Shown here: piece by piece, positions 32,574 through 40,971 of the stretch
Layout: each line of letters opens with the position of its first letter
Position numbering within the stretch: the first letter of the stretch is position 1
NCBI GenBank assembly: GCA_014208095.1
Contig: JACHMT010000001.1
Coordinates: 1,860,001-1,924,000 of the forward strand
Direction: 5' to 3'
From: Actinospineispora eucalypti
GTDB taxonomy: Bacteria > Actinomycetota > Actinomycetes > Mycobacteriales > Pseudonocardiaceae
DNA: 64,000 nucleotides
The notes under the pieces: generated by a model
Databases searched by the model: none
Seen by the model: the letters and a program-made list of their open reading frames with translations, nothing else
What the model was told of the DNA's origin: nothing
Position numbers and translations under genes: made by a program

Positions 32574-32614
32574 CGGACGGGTGCGGGGAGTCTCTCCGCA
32601 CGTCAGGCCCGTTG

Positions 32615-33199
32615 TCAAGGGGTGGGCCATGGACCGTTCCCGACACGGGCACCGCCGGCCGCCAAACGGGCGGCGAGCCGGTCCGCCAGCCACTCGGTCG
32701 GCCTAGTCCCGTCCAGCTCGATGTGCTCCACCCGGGGTGGTTCGGCCGCCACGGCCAGGCGGGCCGGGTCGGCCAGCTTGCCCCGGTCCCGGCCGGCTCC
32801 CCGGGCCCGCATGCGGCGCAGCAGCTCGTCCGGCTCCACCCGCAGCCACACCAGCGCCGGGCGCCCCCCGGCGGCGCGCAGCCGGTCGCGGGTGGCGGCC
32901 CAGGCGGCGGGGTCGGACCGTTCACGGGTGAACGGGCCCACCGCGACCACCGGCCGCCCGACCCCCAGGTTGGCCACCGCCGTGGCCAGCACCGACTCGT
33001 AGCGGGCGGCCCGGGTGCGGTCGCGCAGCGCCGGGTCGTCCAGGTCGTCGGTGCCCACCAGCCCGGCGACGACCTCGGTGAGCGGCCCGGTGATCACGTC
33101 CTGGTCCAGCAGCGCCGCGCCCAACCGCCGGGCCAGCGCCGCGCCCAGGGTGGACTTCCCGCTCGCCGGTGCCCCGCTCACCAGCACCACCAGCACCAC
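32615..33199 (-). CDS. Small P-loop kinase (AAA_33-like)
   Basis: The 194-residue protein starts with VVLVVLVSGAPASGKSTL, where GAPASGKST is the Walker A loop, and has a DQDVITG acidic motif and the later ARGAGRDRGK lid-like Arg cluster. The build is that of small-molecule kinases such as gluconokinase or chloramphenicol phosphotransferase relatives. GTG 33199 is chosen because GGAGGG lies about eight bases upstream. It reads toward the sugar operon, ending 102 bp before that operon's first start codon, and may act on a related sugar; substrate unknown. Confidence 0.7.
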   Translation of the reverse strand: MVLVVLVSGAPASGKSTLGAALARRLGAALLDQDVITGPLTEVVAGLVGTDDLDDPALRDRTRAARYESVLATAVANLGVGRPVVAVGPFTRERSDPAAWAATRDRLRAAGGRPALVWLRVEPDELLRRMRARGAGRDRGKLADPARLAVAAEPPRVEHIELDGTRPTEWLADRLAARLAAGGARVGNGPWPTP

Positions 33200-33554
33200 A
33201 GGAGTCCCTCCGCCACAAGGCCTGGTCACGACGGCCGGACGAACTATGGACGGCCCGTGCCGCCGCTCGCAAGAACGGGCAGTATTCACCCCCGCCGACC
33301 GCGAGTTCCCAGGCGGATGCGGAGACCTGGGGCGGCCGGTCCCCAGCTTGGACGGCGCAGTGTGATCGCCGATGTTCGTCGAGTGCTGGCTCAGTCCGCT
33401 CATTCCTTGATCGGAACCGGACTCAGCGCGCGCTCGGCGCGGGCGGCCGCCCGGCGCCGTCGGCCCGCCGTCTCAACTGTCCCATCCGGCACCCGAGGCC
33501 GCGGAGCGCGTCCGCGAGTTCTCAGATGCGCCCTGGGTGGAGGATGATGAGGTC
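33200..33554. other. Intergenic 0.35 kb with a hairpin
   Basis: The divergent promoters of the P-loop kinase and the dehydrogenase must lie here. An imperfect inverted repeat (33389-33398 with 33418-33427, 9 of 10 pairs) is the only structure seen. No frame has convincing coding character. Confidence 0.4.
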
Positions 33555-34373
33555 ATGACAGGGTTCGATGATCGACCGGTGGTCGGCGTCTTGCATCCCG
33601 GCGCGATGGGAGCGGCCGTCGGGTCGGCGGTGAAACCGCGCGCCGGCGCGGTGATCTGGGCCGCCGAGGGCCGTTCGCAGTCCACCTCCAAGCGCGCCGA
33701 GCTGGCCGACCTGGTCGCCGTGCCGGACGTCGCCGCGCTGGCCCGCCGGTGTGACCTGATCGTGTCGATCTGCCCGCCGCACGCCGCCCTCGAGGTGGCC
33801 GAGCAGGTGGCCGCCGCACTGGAGGGCCAGGCCAAGCGGCCGTTCTACCTGGAGGCCAACGCGGTCGCCCCGGACACCGTGCACCGGATCGCCACGCTGC
33901 TCGGGCCGGACCGGGTGGTGGACGGCGCGGTGATCGGCCCGCCGGCCTGGGAACCGGGCACCACGGTGCTCTGGCTGTCCGGAGTGGCGGCCAAGACGGT
34001 GGGGGCGCTGTTCGCCGGTTCCCCGTTCGAGGCGCGGGTGCTCGGCGCCGACCTGGGCGCGGCCAGCGTGCTGAAGGCCTGTTTCGCGCTGCAGAGCAAG
34101 GCCCTGCCGGCCGTGTGGCTGCTGCTCGCCGAGGCGGCCGAGAAGGCCGGGGTGACCGAGGCCCTGTACGGCGAGCTGGCCCACCACGGCGTGGACCTGA
34201 CGGCCCAGCTGGCGCAGATCTCCGCCCGCGCGAGCACCAGGGCCTGGCGGTGGGCCGGCGAGATGGACGAGGCGGCGGAGACGATGGCCTCGCTGGGCCT
34301 GCCGGACGGCTTCTCCCGGGCCGCGGCCGAGGTCTACCGGCGTTGGAGCGCCGAAGGCTTTAATTCCGATTAG
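33555..34373 (+). CDS. NAD(P)-binding 6PGDH-like dehydrogenase, DUF1932 type
   Basis: The 272-residue protein has an N-terminal Rossmann domain (VVGVLHPGAMGAAVGSAVK with a GxxxxG variant; CDLIVSICPPHAALEVAEQV) and a C-terminal all-helical DUF1932 domain with AASVLKACFALQSKALPAVWLLL. The family resembles 3-hydroxyisobutyrate and 6-phosphogluconate dehydrogenases. The substrate is unknown. ATG 33555 follows GAGG; GTG 33537 is an alternative. Its stop codon forms part of the -10 box of the next gene. Confidence 0.78.
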   Translation: MTGFDDRPVVGVLHPGAMGAAVGSAVKPRAGAVIWAAEGRSQSTSKRAELADLVAVPDVAALARRCDLIVSICPPHAALEVAEQVAAALEGQAKRPFYLEANAVAPDTVHRIATLLGPDRVVDGAVIGPPAWEPGTTVLWLSGVAAKTVGALFAGSPFEARVLGADLGAASVLKACFALQSKALPAVWLLLAEAAEKAGVTEALYGELAHHGVDLTAQLAQISARASTRAWRWAGEMDEAAETMASLGLPDGFSRAAAEVYRRWSAEGFNSD

Positions 34374-34376
34374 AGT
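34371..34376 (+). promoter_or_regulatory. -10 hexamer of a leaderless acyl-CoA synthetase gene
   Basis: TAGAGT overlaps the stop codon of the dehydrogenase gene and lies six bases before ATG 34383; no ribosome site is present. The AT-rich stretch TTTAATTCCGATTAGAG is unusual here and may also be a regulator site. Confidence 0.45.
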
Positions 34377-34382
34377 TTCCCC

Positions 34383-35924
34383 ATGTTCCCAGGAACCCAC
34401 GCCGCCAAGAACCCGGACAAGCTTGCCGCGCTGCTGGTGGACACCGGTGACCAGCTCAGCTACGGCGAGCTGGACGACCGCTCCATCCGGCTGGCCCGGG
34501 TGTTCGCCGGGGCGGGGCTGCGCAAGGGCGACGGTGTGGCCGTGCTCAGCCCGAACGACCTGCGGTTCTTCGAGGTCCTCTGGGCGGCGATGCGTTCCGG
34601 GCTGTACTTCACCCCGGTGAACCACCACCTCACGGCGGAGGAGGTGGCCTACATCGTGAACGACTCCGGGGCCAGCGCGCTGGTCGTCTCGGAGAGCAAG
34701 CGGGAGCTGGCCGAGGAGGTGGCCGGGCTGGTTCCGGGGCTGCGGCTGCGGCTGGCCTACGGCGGCGAGGTGGCCGGCTACGACGACTACGCCCAGGCGC
34801 TGTGCGGCGCCTCCGCCGAGCCGCTGGGCGAGGAGCCGTGCGGTGCGGCGATGATGTACTCCTCGGGCACCACCGGCCGGCCCAAGGGCGTGCGCCCGCC
34901 GCTGCCGGACCGCCAGGTCGACGAGCCGGACATGCTCAGCCTGGTGCTGGCCAACGGCTTCGGCCTGACCGAGGACGTGGTGTACGGGTCCCCGGCGCCG
35001 ATCTACCACGCGGCCCCGCTGGGCTGGTGCGGCGCGGTGCAGCGGCTGGGCGGCACGGTGGTGATGACCAAGAAGTTCGACCCGGAGCAGCTGCTCGCCA
35101 CGATCGAGAAATACCGGGTGACCGCCGCGCAGTTCGTGCCGACCATGTTCGTGCGGATGCTCAAGCTGGACGAAGACGTGCGCACCCGCCACGACGTGTC
35201 CTCGCTGAAGCTGGCCATCCACGCCGCCGCGCCCTGCCCTGTCGAGGTCAAGCGGAAGATGCTCGACTGGTTCGGCCCGATCCTGGTCGAGTACTACGGC
35301 GGCACCGAGGGCAACGGCCTCACGATCATCAACACCGAGCAGTGGCTGGCCAAGCCGGGTTCGGTCGGCAAGGCCGCCCTCGGCGTGCTGCACATCTGCG
35401 ACGACGACGGCAACGAGCTGCCCGTCGGGGAGATCGGCACGGTGTACTTCGAGCGGGAGATCGTGCCGTTCACGTACCACAACGACCCGGAGAAGACCCG
35501 GTCCTCGCAGCACCCCGAGCACCCGACCTGGACGACCCTGGGCGACATCGGCCGCCTCGACGAGGACGGCTTCCTGTTCCTCACCGACCGCAAGGCGTTC
35601 ACCATCATCTCCGGCGGGGTCAACATCTACCCGCAGGAGATCGAGAACGCGCTGGCGCTGCACCCGGCGATCATCGACGTCGCGGTGATCGGTGTCCCGG
35701 ACCCGGAGATGGGCGAGTCGGTGCTGGCCTTCGTGCAACCCGCCCCCGGCGCCCAGCCCGGTCCCGAGCTGGAACGGGAGATCATCGAGTTCGTCCGGTC
35801 CCGGATCGCCCGGTTCAAGGCGCCGCGCGCGGTCCGTTTCGTGAACGACCTGCCCCGCACCCCGACCGGCAAGCTAGTCAAGGGCGAGCTCAAGCGGGCC
35901 TACCTGGCCGAAACCGGCGGCTGA
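34383..35924 (+). CDS. AMP-dependent acyl-CoA synthetase (FadD-like)
   Basis: The 513-residue protein has the adenylation motifs MMYSSGTTGRPKG (near residue 160), YYGGTEG, GDIGRLDEDGFLFLTDRK and the C-terminal PTGKLVKGEL with the catalytic Lys. It should activate a carboxylic acid to its CoA thioester. Its neighbours (dehydrogenase, hydrolase, acyl-CoA dehydrogenases) suggest catabolism of a fatty or cyclic acid. It appears leaderless. Confidence 0.88.
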   Translation: MFPGTHAAKNPDKLAALLVDTGDQLSYGELDDRSIRLARVFAGAGLRKGDGVAVLSPNDLRFFEVLWAAMRSGLYFTPVNHHLTAEEVAYIVNDSGASALVVSESKRELAEEVAGLVPGLRLRLAYGGEVAGYDDYAQALCGASAEPLGEEPCGAAMMYSSGTTGRPKGVRPPLPDRQVDEPDMLSLVLANGFGLTEDVVYGSPAPIYHAAPLGWCGAVQRLGGTVVMTKKFDPEQLLATIEKYRVTAAQFVPTMFVRMLKLDEDVRTRHDVSSLKLAIHAAAPCPVEVKRKMLDWFGPILVEYYGGTEGNGLTIINTEQWLAKPGSVGKAALGVLHICDDDGNELPVGEIGTVYFEREIVPFTYHNDPEKTRSSQHPEHPTWTTLGDIGRLDEDGFLFLTDRKAFTIISGGVNIYPQEIENALALHPAIIDVAVIGVPDPEMGESVLAFVQPAPGAQPGPELEREIIEFVRSRIARFKAPRAVRFVNDLPRTPTGKLVKGELKRAYLAETGG

Positions 35925-35928
35925 GCCG

Positions 35929-36027
35929 GTGCCCGCCGGCCCGCCTGGCCGGATCGTCTGGGCGCTGCGCGTGGTGGCGCCGGGGCCGGCGGACCGGGTG
36001 ATGGAGGTGGGCTGCGGGCTCGGGTGA
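35929..36027 (+). pseudogene. Truncated SAM methyltransferase remnant
   Basis: A 32-codon frame starts at GTG 35929, five bases after the FadD stop, and reads GRIVWALRVVAPGPADRVMEVGCGLG before a stop codon. That is the beginning of a class I methyltransferase up to motif I (the GxGxG SAM loop). Nothing recognisable follows in any frame, so only the first ninth or so remains. The rest of this 0.3-kb gap holds a promoter and a palindrome. Confidence 0.5.
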
Positions 36028-36160
36028 CCGAATCACCGCGCCCGTCGCCCGGGCGTTGGGTAACCACGGTCTCCGAGACGTAACATCTATCACCGATATG
36101 GATGGTTTAGGGATCTTCGCAACCGTTCCCTGACCTCGTAATTGACACGCTCCGTGTTCG

Positions 36161-36183
36161 AACTAGCCGCCGATCGGCTAGTT
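36161..36183. promoter_or_regulatory. Palindrome upstream of the alpha/beta hydrolase gene
   Basis: AACTAGCCG and CGGCTAGTT are perfect inverted arms around five bases CCGAT. TTGACA, a consensus -35 hexamer, lies at 36142-36147, just upstream. The site could bind the TetR regulator encoded downstream, but that is a guess from position. Confidence 0.5.
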
Positions 36184-36265
36184 ATCACATCGTGCGTCAC
36201 AGGTTCTTGCCCGGCTACTCCTCGTTCACTTAACGTCGATGAAACGAGGGGAGGGCAACGACGCC

Positions 36266-37168
36266 GTGACCACACTTTCCTTGGCCGGGCAACCATCCCC
36301 GATGCCGCTCGAGCTGACGCCGTACTACCGGGCGGGCCGGGGGACGCCGCTGGTGATGCTGCACGGCGCGAGCATGTCCTGGCGGGCCTGGCGCCCGGTG
36401 CTGCCGCTGCTCACCGGCCGGCACGACGTGTTCGCCCCCACCCTGCCCGGCCATCGCGGCGGTCCCGAACCGGTCAGCAATGGCGAGCCCAACATCGACA
36501 CCGTGGCCGACCAGCTGTGCGCGCAGCTGGACGAGGCCGGGATCGAGACCGCGCACCTGGTCGGCAACTCACTGGGCGGCTGGCTGGCCTTCGAGCTGGC
36601 CCGGCGCGGCCGGGCGCGGTCCGTGCTGGCCATCTCGCCCGCCGGAAGCTGGCAGGCCCGCCGGGACCTGGTGAAGCTGCTCTGGACGTTCCGGGTGGGC
36701 TTCACCGCCGTGGACAACCCCCGGTTGAGTCCGCTGTCGGGCAACCGGCTGCTGCGCCGGGTCGGGCTGAGCCGGGTGCTCGCGCACCCCGGTCGGCTGT
36801 CCGAGGCGGACGAGCAGAACATGGTGGACGACATGCGCGCCTGCACCCTGCTGCGCGCGCTGATGGGCGGTTCGGTGCGGGTCGAGCCGATGACCGACTT
36901 CGACGTGGCCCTCTGCCCGGTGCACATCGCCTGGGCGGAACGCGACCGGATCATCCCGTACCGGCGTTACGGCCGCCCGATGCAGCGGGTGGTCCGCGGT
37001 GCCCGGTTCAGCGTCCTGCCCGAAGTCGGCCACGTGCCCATGCACGACGACCCCCGTCTGGTCGCGCGCACCATCCTGGAGCAGACAACCGCCGTGGACG
37101 CGGATGCCGCCACCGAGGAGCCCGGGCCAGGGCTGGCTCGGTTCCGTCGGCGGCGACGCTCGGCTTGA
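36266..37168 (+). CDS. Alpha/beta hydrolase
   Basis: The 300-residue protein has the oxyanion motif LVMLHGASMSWRAW, the nucleophile elbow GNSLGG, an Asp in AWAERDRIIPY and the catalytic His in EVGHVPMHDDP, so the triad is complete. It could hydrolyse an ester, thioester or C-C bond. GTG 36266 follows GGGAGGG by about ten bases; ATG 36239 is in frame but has no ribosome site. The C-terminus ends in an Arg-rich tail. Confidence 0.82.
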   Translation: MTTLSLAGQPSPMPLELTPYYRAGRGTPLVMLHGASMSWRAWRPVLPLLTGRHDVFAPTLPGHRGGPEPVSNGEPNIDTVADQLCAQLDEAGIETAHLVGNSLGGWLAFELARRGRARSVLAISPAGSWQARRDLVKLLWTFRVGFTAVDNPRLSPLSGNRLLRRVGLSRVLAHPGRLSEADEQNMVDDMRACTLLRALMGGSVRVEPMTDFDVALCPVHIAWAERDRIIPYRRYGRPMQRVVRGARFSVLPEVGHVPMHDDPRLVARTILEQTTAVDADAATEEPGPGLARFRRRRRSA

Positions 37169-37231
37169 GCCGTGGTCGGGTCCTAGAGACTGCTGGGACG
37201 GCGGACCAACCCAGCCACCCCACACGAAGGC

Positions 37232-37879
37232 TCAGTTCGACGGGTTGGCCAGGCCGTTGCGGGCGATTATCTGGGCGGTTTCGATGACCTTGCGGAGGGA
37301 TGCGCCCTTGTTGGGGCTCCACCACTCGGTGGCCCAGTTGAGGCCGCCGAGCACCAGCATCCGGGCGGCCCGGGTGTCCAGGTCCGGGTGGATCTCCCCG
37401 GCGTCCGCCGCTTCGTCGATCAGCTTGCGCCATATGTCGCCGTACTCGCGCTGCCGGATCAGCTGGCGTTCCCGCAGCTCGCTGGGCAGTTGGGGGCCGT
37501 TGCGGATGGCGGCGGCGCAGTAGTCGGACAGCCGCAGCACCATCTCCAGGTGCGCGCCGACCGCGACGCAGATCCGGTCCAGCCCGGTGGCGCCGGGCGG
37601 CAGCGCCGTGACCTCCTCGGTGACGTGGTCCAGCGCCCGGGTCAGGCCGATGGTGATGACCTCTTCGATCAGCTCGTCCCGCGAGGAGAAGTAGTAGTAG
37701 AGCGCGGGCGCCTGTACCTCGGCGAGCTCGGCGATGTCGGCCAGCCGCGTGCCGGCGTAACCGTTGCGGCTCAGTACCTTGGCCGCCGCGTCCAGGATCC
37801 GCTCGCGGGTCCGGGAGGACTTGGTCTGGGTCTCGGTCTGGGACCGCCCGTTCGCGCGGACGGTACGGGGCTTTGGCAC
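37232..37879 (-). CDS. TetR-family transcriptional regulator
   Basis: The 215-residue protein has a 20-residue basic N-terminal tail and a TetR helix-turn-helix (RERILDAAAKVLSRNGYAGTRLADIAELAEVQAPALYYYFSSRDEL, in pieces) followed by a helical ligand domain. The LYYYFSSRDELIEEV form is common in regulators of lipid metabolism genes. It lies between the hydrolase and FAD oxidoreductase genes and may control the surrounding catabolic units. Confidence 0.88.
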   Translation of the reverse strand: MPKPRTVRANGRSQTETQTKSSRTRERILDAAAKVLSRNGYAGTRLADIAELAEVQAPALYYYFSSRDELIEEVITIGLTRALDHVTEEVTALPPGATGLDRICVAVGAHLEMVLRLSDYCAAAIRNGPQLPSELRERQLIRQREYGDIWRKLIDEAADAGEIHPDLDTRAARMLVLGGLNWATEWWSPNKGASLRKVIETAQIIARNGLANPSN

Positions 37880-37886
37880 ACATCAC

Positions 37887-37892
37887 ATCTTA
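37887..37892 (-). promoter_or_regulatory. -10 hexamer of a leaderless TetR gene
   Basis: TAAGAT on the minus strand lies seven bases before GTG 37879, without a ribosome site. A small palindrome, CAACCA-ATC-TGGTTG, lies further upstream at 38047-38061. Confidence 0.4.
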
Positions 37893-38074
37893 GGTGGTGC
37901 GCTCGGCCGGCTCCGACACCTCCGCTTTGCCCGCCGTCAACCGGGCCGATACCGCGGCGGCAAGGGACCCGCCCCGAGGTAGGTTGCGGCGGGTGGGCCG
38001 CGCTGCTGGTCGGGTTCTACTTCCGGCAGAGCCGGCCGATCGTGTTCAACCAATCTGGTTGCGTGAGGGCGCGC

Positions 38075-39388
38075 TCAGGCCCGTGCCGGTGCCGGGTAGC
38101 GCTGTCCGACCGCCTCGACCACCAGTTGGGCGGTCTCCGCGCAGGCGGTGGTGCCGCCGTTGCCGTACTGCTTGACCGCGTCGCCGACGTGCCACAGGTT
38201 GGGCAGCGGGGTCTCGTGCGGCAGGTCGAAGCCGGCCACCGCGCGCTGGGGCGGCCAGTCGTCGCGCATCACCGCGGTGGACAGGATGCGGGCCTCCTCG
38301 AAGCCCGGCACCTCGTCCCGCAGGTCGGCCATGATCAGCTCGGTCTCCGCCTCGGCGTCGAAGTCGCCGACCGACGGTTTCGGCACCCCGGCACCGGCGT
38401 ACAGGTGCCAGCCGGGCGGGGCCATCTCCGGGCAGGTGGCGGTGAAGTTGGCGACGTAGCAGAGGCGCCGGGTGGCGCCGAAGCTGGTCAGTCCGGGCGC
38501 CTCCAGCAGCGGGCGCCGGCTGGCGAAGTTGACCGTGATCATCGCGCACGGCTTGGACCGGGCGGTGACGTCCGCCCGGTACTCCTCGCCCAGGCCGGGG
38601 CAGATCGCGGCGGTGGCCACCGGGCCGATGCCGCTGACCGCGAACCGGCAGCCGACCTCGATCTCGCTGCCGTCGGCCCGCCGCACGGTGGCCCCGGTGA
38701 CCAGGCCGTCCGCCGTCCGAAGCTCGGTGACCTCGGCCGAGAGCAGCACCTCGCCGCCGTGCAGCGTCACCGCGTCGGCCAGCGCGGCCATCGCGCCGAC
38801 CGTGCCCTCGGGGTGGAAACCGAACTTCTTGAACGCGCTGCGGCGGGTGAAGTAGGTGAGGAACACCCGCGCCGGCAGCTCCTCCGAGCCGACCGCGAAC
38901 ACCGAGGCGCACATGTTGCGGAACACCGCCTGCACGTTCTCGTTCTTGGTGTACCTGGCCACCCACTCGGCGGTGGTCAGCTGCTCCTCGGGCAGGCCGC
39001 TGTCCTCCCGGGCCGCGCCGAGGCCGGACAGCAGCTTGGCGCCGTGCCGGGTCAGCCGGGACAGCAGGAAGCCCCAGCCGCCGCCGGTGATGTCCAGGGT
39101 CTTGCCGCCGATGCGGTACATCAGCGGCGGCTTCGGCATGCGGACGTCATAGGGCGCGCCGACCTCGGCGAACGTCTGCTCCATGATGCCGCCGAGCTCC
39201 AGCACGATGGCCCCGTTGTTCACCTTGAAGCCGTCGATGTCGTGCGTGGAAGCCCGGCCGCCGACCTGGTCCAGCCGCTCGACCACCATGGTGCGGTAAC
39301 CCTGGTGGGCCAGCCGCGCGGCCGCGCACAGCCCGCCGGCGCCGGCGCCGATCACCAGTGCGTCCACGTCAACCCGTGTGCTCGTCAC
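38075..39388 (-). CDS. FAD-dependent oxidoreductase, phytoene-desaturase-like
   Basis: The 437-residue protein has the dinucleotide motif ALVIGAGAGGLCAAARLAHQGYRTMVVERLDQVGGRAS, in pieces GxGxxG with the FAD-binding GGR, and a C-terminal LWHVGDAVKQYGNGGTTACAETAQLV for the second FAD contact. It belongs to the NAD(P)/FAD phytoene desaturase and amine oxidase superfamily. A redox role on a steroid- or polyene-like substrate fits the neighbourhood but is not shown. TAATCT lies 12 bases before GTG 39388. Confidence 0.82.
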   Translation of the reverse strand: MTSTRVDVDALVIGAGAGGLCAAARLAHQGYRTMVVERLDQVGGRASTHDIDGFKVNNGAIVLELGGIMEQTFAEVGAPYDVRMPKPPLMYRIGGKTLDITGGGWGFLLSRLTRHGAKLLSGLGAAREDSGLPEEQLTTAEWVARYTKNENVQAVFRNMCASVFAVGSEELPARVFLTYFTRRSAFKKFGFHPEGTVGAMAALADAVTLHGGEVLLSAEVTELRTADGLVTGATVRRADGSEIEVGCRFAVSGIGPVATAAICPGLGEEYRADVTARSKPCAMITVNFASRRPLLEAPGLTSFGATRRLCYVANFTATCPEMAPPGWHLYAGAGVPKPSVGDFDAEAETELIMADLRDEVPGFEEARILSTAVMRDDWPPQRAVAGFDLPHETPLPNLWHVGDAVKQYGNGGTTACAETAQLVVEAVGQRYPAPARA

Positions 39389-39435
39389 CGTTTTGAATTT
39401 AGATTAAGTGACCGGCGGCGGTCAATGCCCGGACG

Positions 39436-39441
39436 TAGGGT
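39436..39441 (+). promoter_or_regulatory. -10 hexamer of a leaderless AMP-ligase gene
   Basis: TAGGGT lies exactly six bases before GTG 39448 and there is no ribosome site, matching the leaderless layout seen at the other AMP-ligase gene. Confidence 0.4.
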
Positions 39442-39447
39442 GGGCGG

Positions 39448-40860
39448 GTGGGTGACTTGGGGTTGTTGGGCCCGGCCGACCTGGGCGACCGGCGGGCCGC
39501 GGTGACCGTGGCGGGGCAGGGCCTGCGGCGGGACGAGCTGTTCGCCGCCGCCTCGGCCGTCGCGGACCGGGTGGCCGGGGCGGGCGCGGTCGCGGTGCAC
39601 GCGCGGCCGACGCTGGAGACCGTGGTGGCGATCGCCGGCTGCCTGCTGGCCGGCGTGCCCTCGGTGCCGGTGCCGCCGGACTCCGGGCCGGCCGAGCGGG
39701 CACACCTGTTGCGCGACTCCAGCGCCCAGCTGTGGCTGGGCCCGCCGCCGGCCGAGCCACTCACCGACGGGCCGGAGATCGTGCCGGTCGACCTCGCCGC
39801 CCGGTCCGGCTCGACCTGGGCCGCCCGGCCGCCCGGCGACACCGCGATGATCATGTACACCTCGGGCACCACCGGCAGCCCGAAGGGCGCGGTGATGTCC
39901 TACCGGGCGATGGCCGCCGGGCTGGACGGCCTGGCCGATGCCTGGGCGTGGACCCCGGACGACGTGCTGGTGCACGGGTTGCCGCTGTTCCACGTGCACG
40001 GGCTGATCCTGGGTGTGCTCGGCGCGCTGCGGGCGGGCAGCCCGCTGGTGCACACCGGCCGGCCCCGCCCGGAGGCCTATGCGGCGGCGGCCCGGGAACA
40101 CGGGGGCACGCTGTTCTTCGGGGTGCCCACCGTGTGGTCGCGGATCGCCGCCGACCCGGACAGCGCGCGGGCGTTGGGCTCGGCCCGGCTGCTGGTGTCC
40201 GGCAGCGCCGCGCTGCCGCCGTCGGTGTTCCGGGACGTCGCCGCGCTGGCCGGCCAGCCACCGGTGGAGCGGTACGGCATGACCGAGACGATGATCACCG
40301 TGGCGGTCCGGGCGGACGGCGAGCGGCGCGCCGGCTGGGTCGGGGAGCCCATCGCCGGGGTCCGCACGCGGGTGGTGGACGACGCCGGCCTACCCGTGCC
40401 CGACGACGGCGAGACCATCGGTGACCTGCAGATCCAGGGCGACACGTTGTTCGACGGCTACCTGGGCCGGCCGGAGGCCACCCAGGCCTGCCGGACCGCG
40501 GACGGGTGGTTCCGCACCGGTGACGCGGCGGTCCGGGACGCCGCCGGCTATCACCGCATCGTGGGTCGCCGGTCCTCCGACCTGATCAAGACCGGTGGCT
40601 ACCGGGTGGGAGCGGGCGAGGTGGAGGCGGCGCTGCTGGACCACCCGGCGGTGGCCGAGGCGGCCGTGGTCGGGCTGCCCGACGACGACCTCGGCCAGCG
40701 GATCGTGGCCTTCGTCGTCGCCGACCGGGTGGCCGCCGAGGCGCTGATCGCCCACGTAGCCACCCAACTCTCCGCCCACAAACGCCCCCGCGAGGTCCGC
40801 CTGGTGGACACCCTCCCCCGCAACGCCATGGGAAAGGTCCAGAAGTCCCGCCTCACGTAG
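39448..40860 (+). CDS. AMP-dependent acyl-CoA ligase
   Basis: The 470-residue protein has MIMYTSGTTGSPKGAVMSYRA (near residue 135), VERYGMTETMI, GWFRTGDAAVRDAAGYHRIVGRRSSDLIKTGGYRV and the C-terminal NAMGKVQKSRL with the catalytic Lys. It is shorter than most FadD proteins and closest in layout to malonyl-CoA (MatB-like) or small-acid CoA ligases. It is divergent from the FAD oxidoreductase gene with a 59-bp AT-containing gap. Confidence 0.87.
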   Translation: MGDLGLLGPADLGDRRAAVTVAGQGLRRDELFAAASAVADRVAGAGAVAVHARPTLETVVAIAGCLLAGVPSVPVPPDSGPAERAHLLRDSSAQLWLGPPPAEPLTDGPEIVPVDLAARSGSTWAARPPGDTAMIMYTSGTTGSPKGAVMSYRAMAAGLDGLADAWAWTPDDVLVHGLPLFHVHGLILGVLGALRAGSPLVHTGRPRPEAYAAAAREHGGTLFFGVPTVWSRIAADPDSARALGSARLLVSGSAALPPSVFRDVAALAGQPPVERYGMTETMITVAVRADGERRAGWVGEPIAGVRTRVVDDAGLPVPDDGETIGDLQIQGDTLFDGYLGRPEATQACRTADGWFRTGDAAVRDAAGYHRIVGRRSSDLIKTGGYRVGAGEVEAALLDHPAVAEAAVVGLPDDDLGQRIVAFVVADRVAAEALIAHVATQLSAHKRPREVRLVDTLPRNAMGKVQKSRLT

Positions 40861-40879
40861 GCCGCCCGCTCGGCGGCTC

Positions 40880-40941
40880 GCACACACCGTTTGGCGCTTG
40901 CACACGCTCTGTAGCCCGTGTGCCAGCGCCAAACCGTGTGC
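40880..40941. terminator. Hairpin between the AMP-ligase and VOC genes
   Basis: The arms 40880-40906 and 40917-40941 pair along about 25 bases with a two-base bulge; the shared words are CGTTTGGCGCT and GCACACG. The hairpin separates two genes on the same strand, so it probably ends or attenuates the first transcript. Confidence 0.6.
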
Positions 40942-40971
40942 GCCAGCCTGAACTTCCGCTCCCGAAGTGGG

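Noticed and set aside
33169..33558. 129-residue plus-strand frame over the intergenic region before the DUF1932 gene
   Set aside because: It starts inside the P-loop kinase gene on the other strand and has low-complexity Ser/Arg/Pro content without motifs.
37982..38070. Short plus-strand frame reading GFYFRQSRPIVFNQSGC
   Set aside because: It has no ribosome site or start in a sensible place and lies in the promoter gap of the TetR gene.
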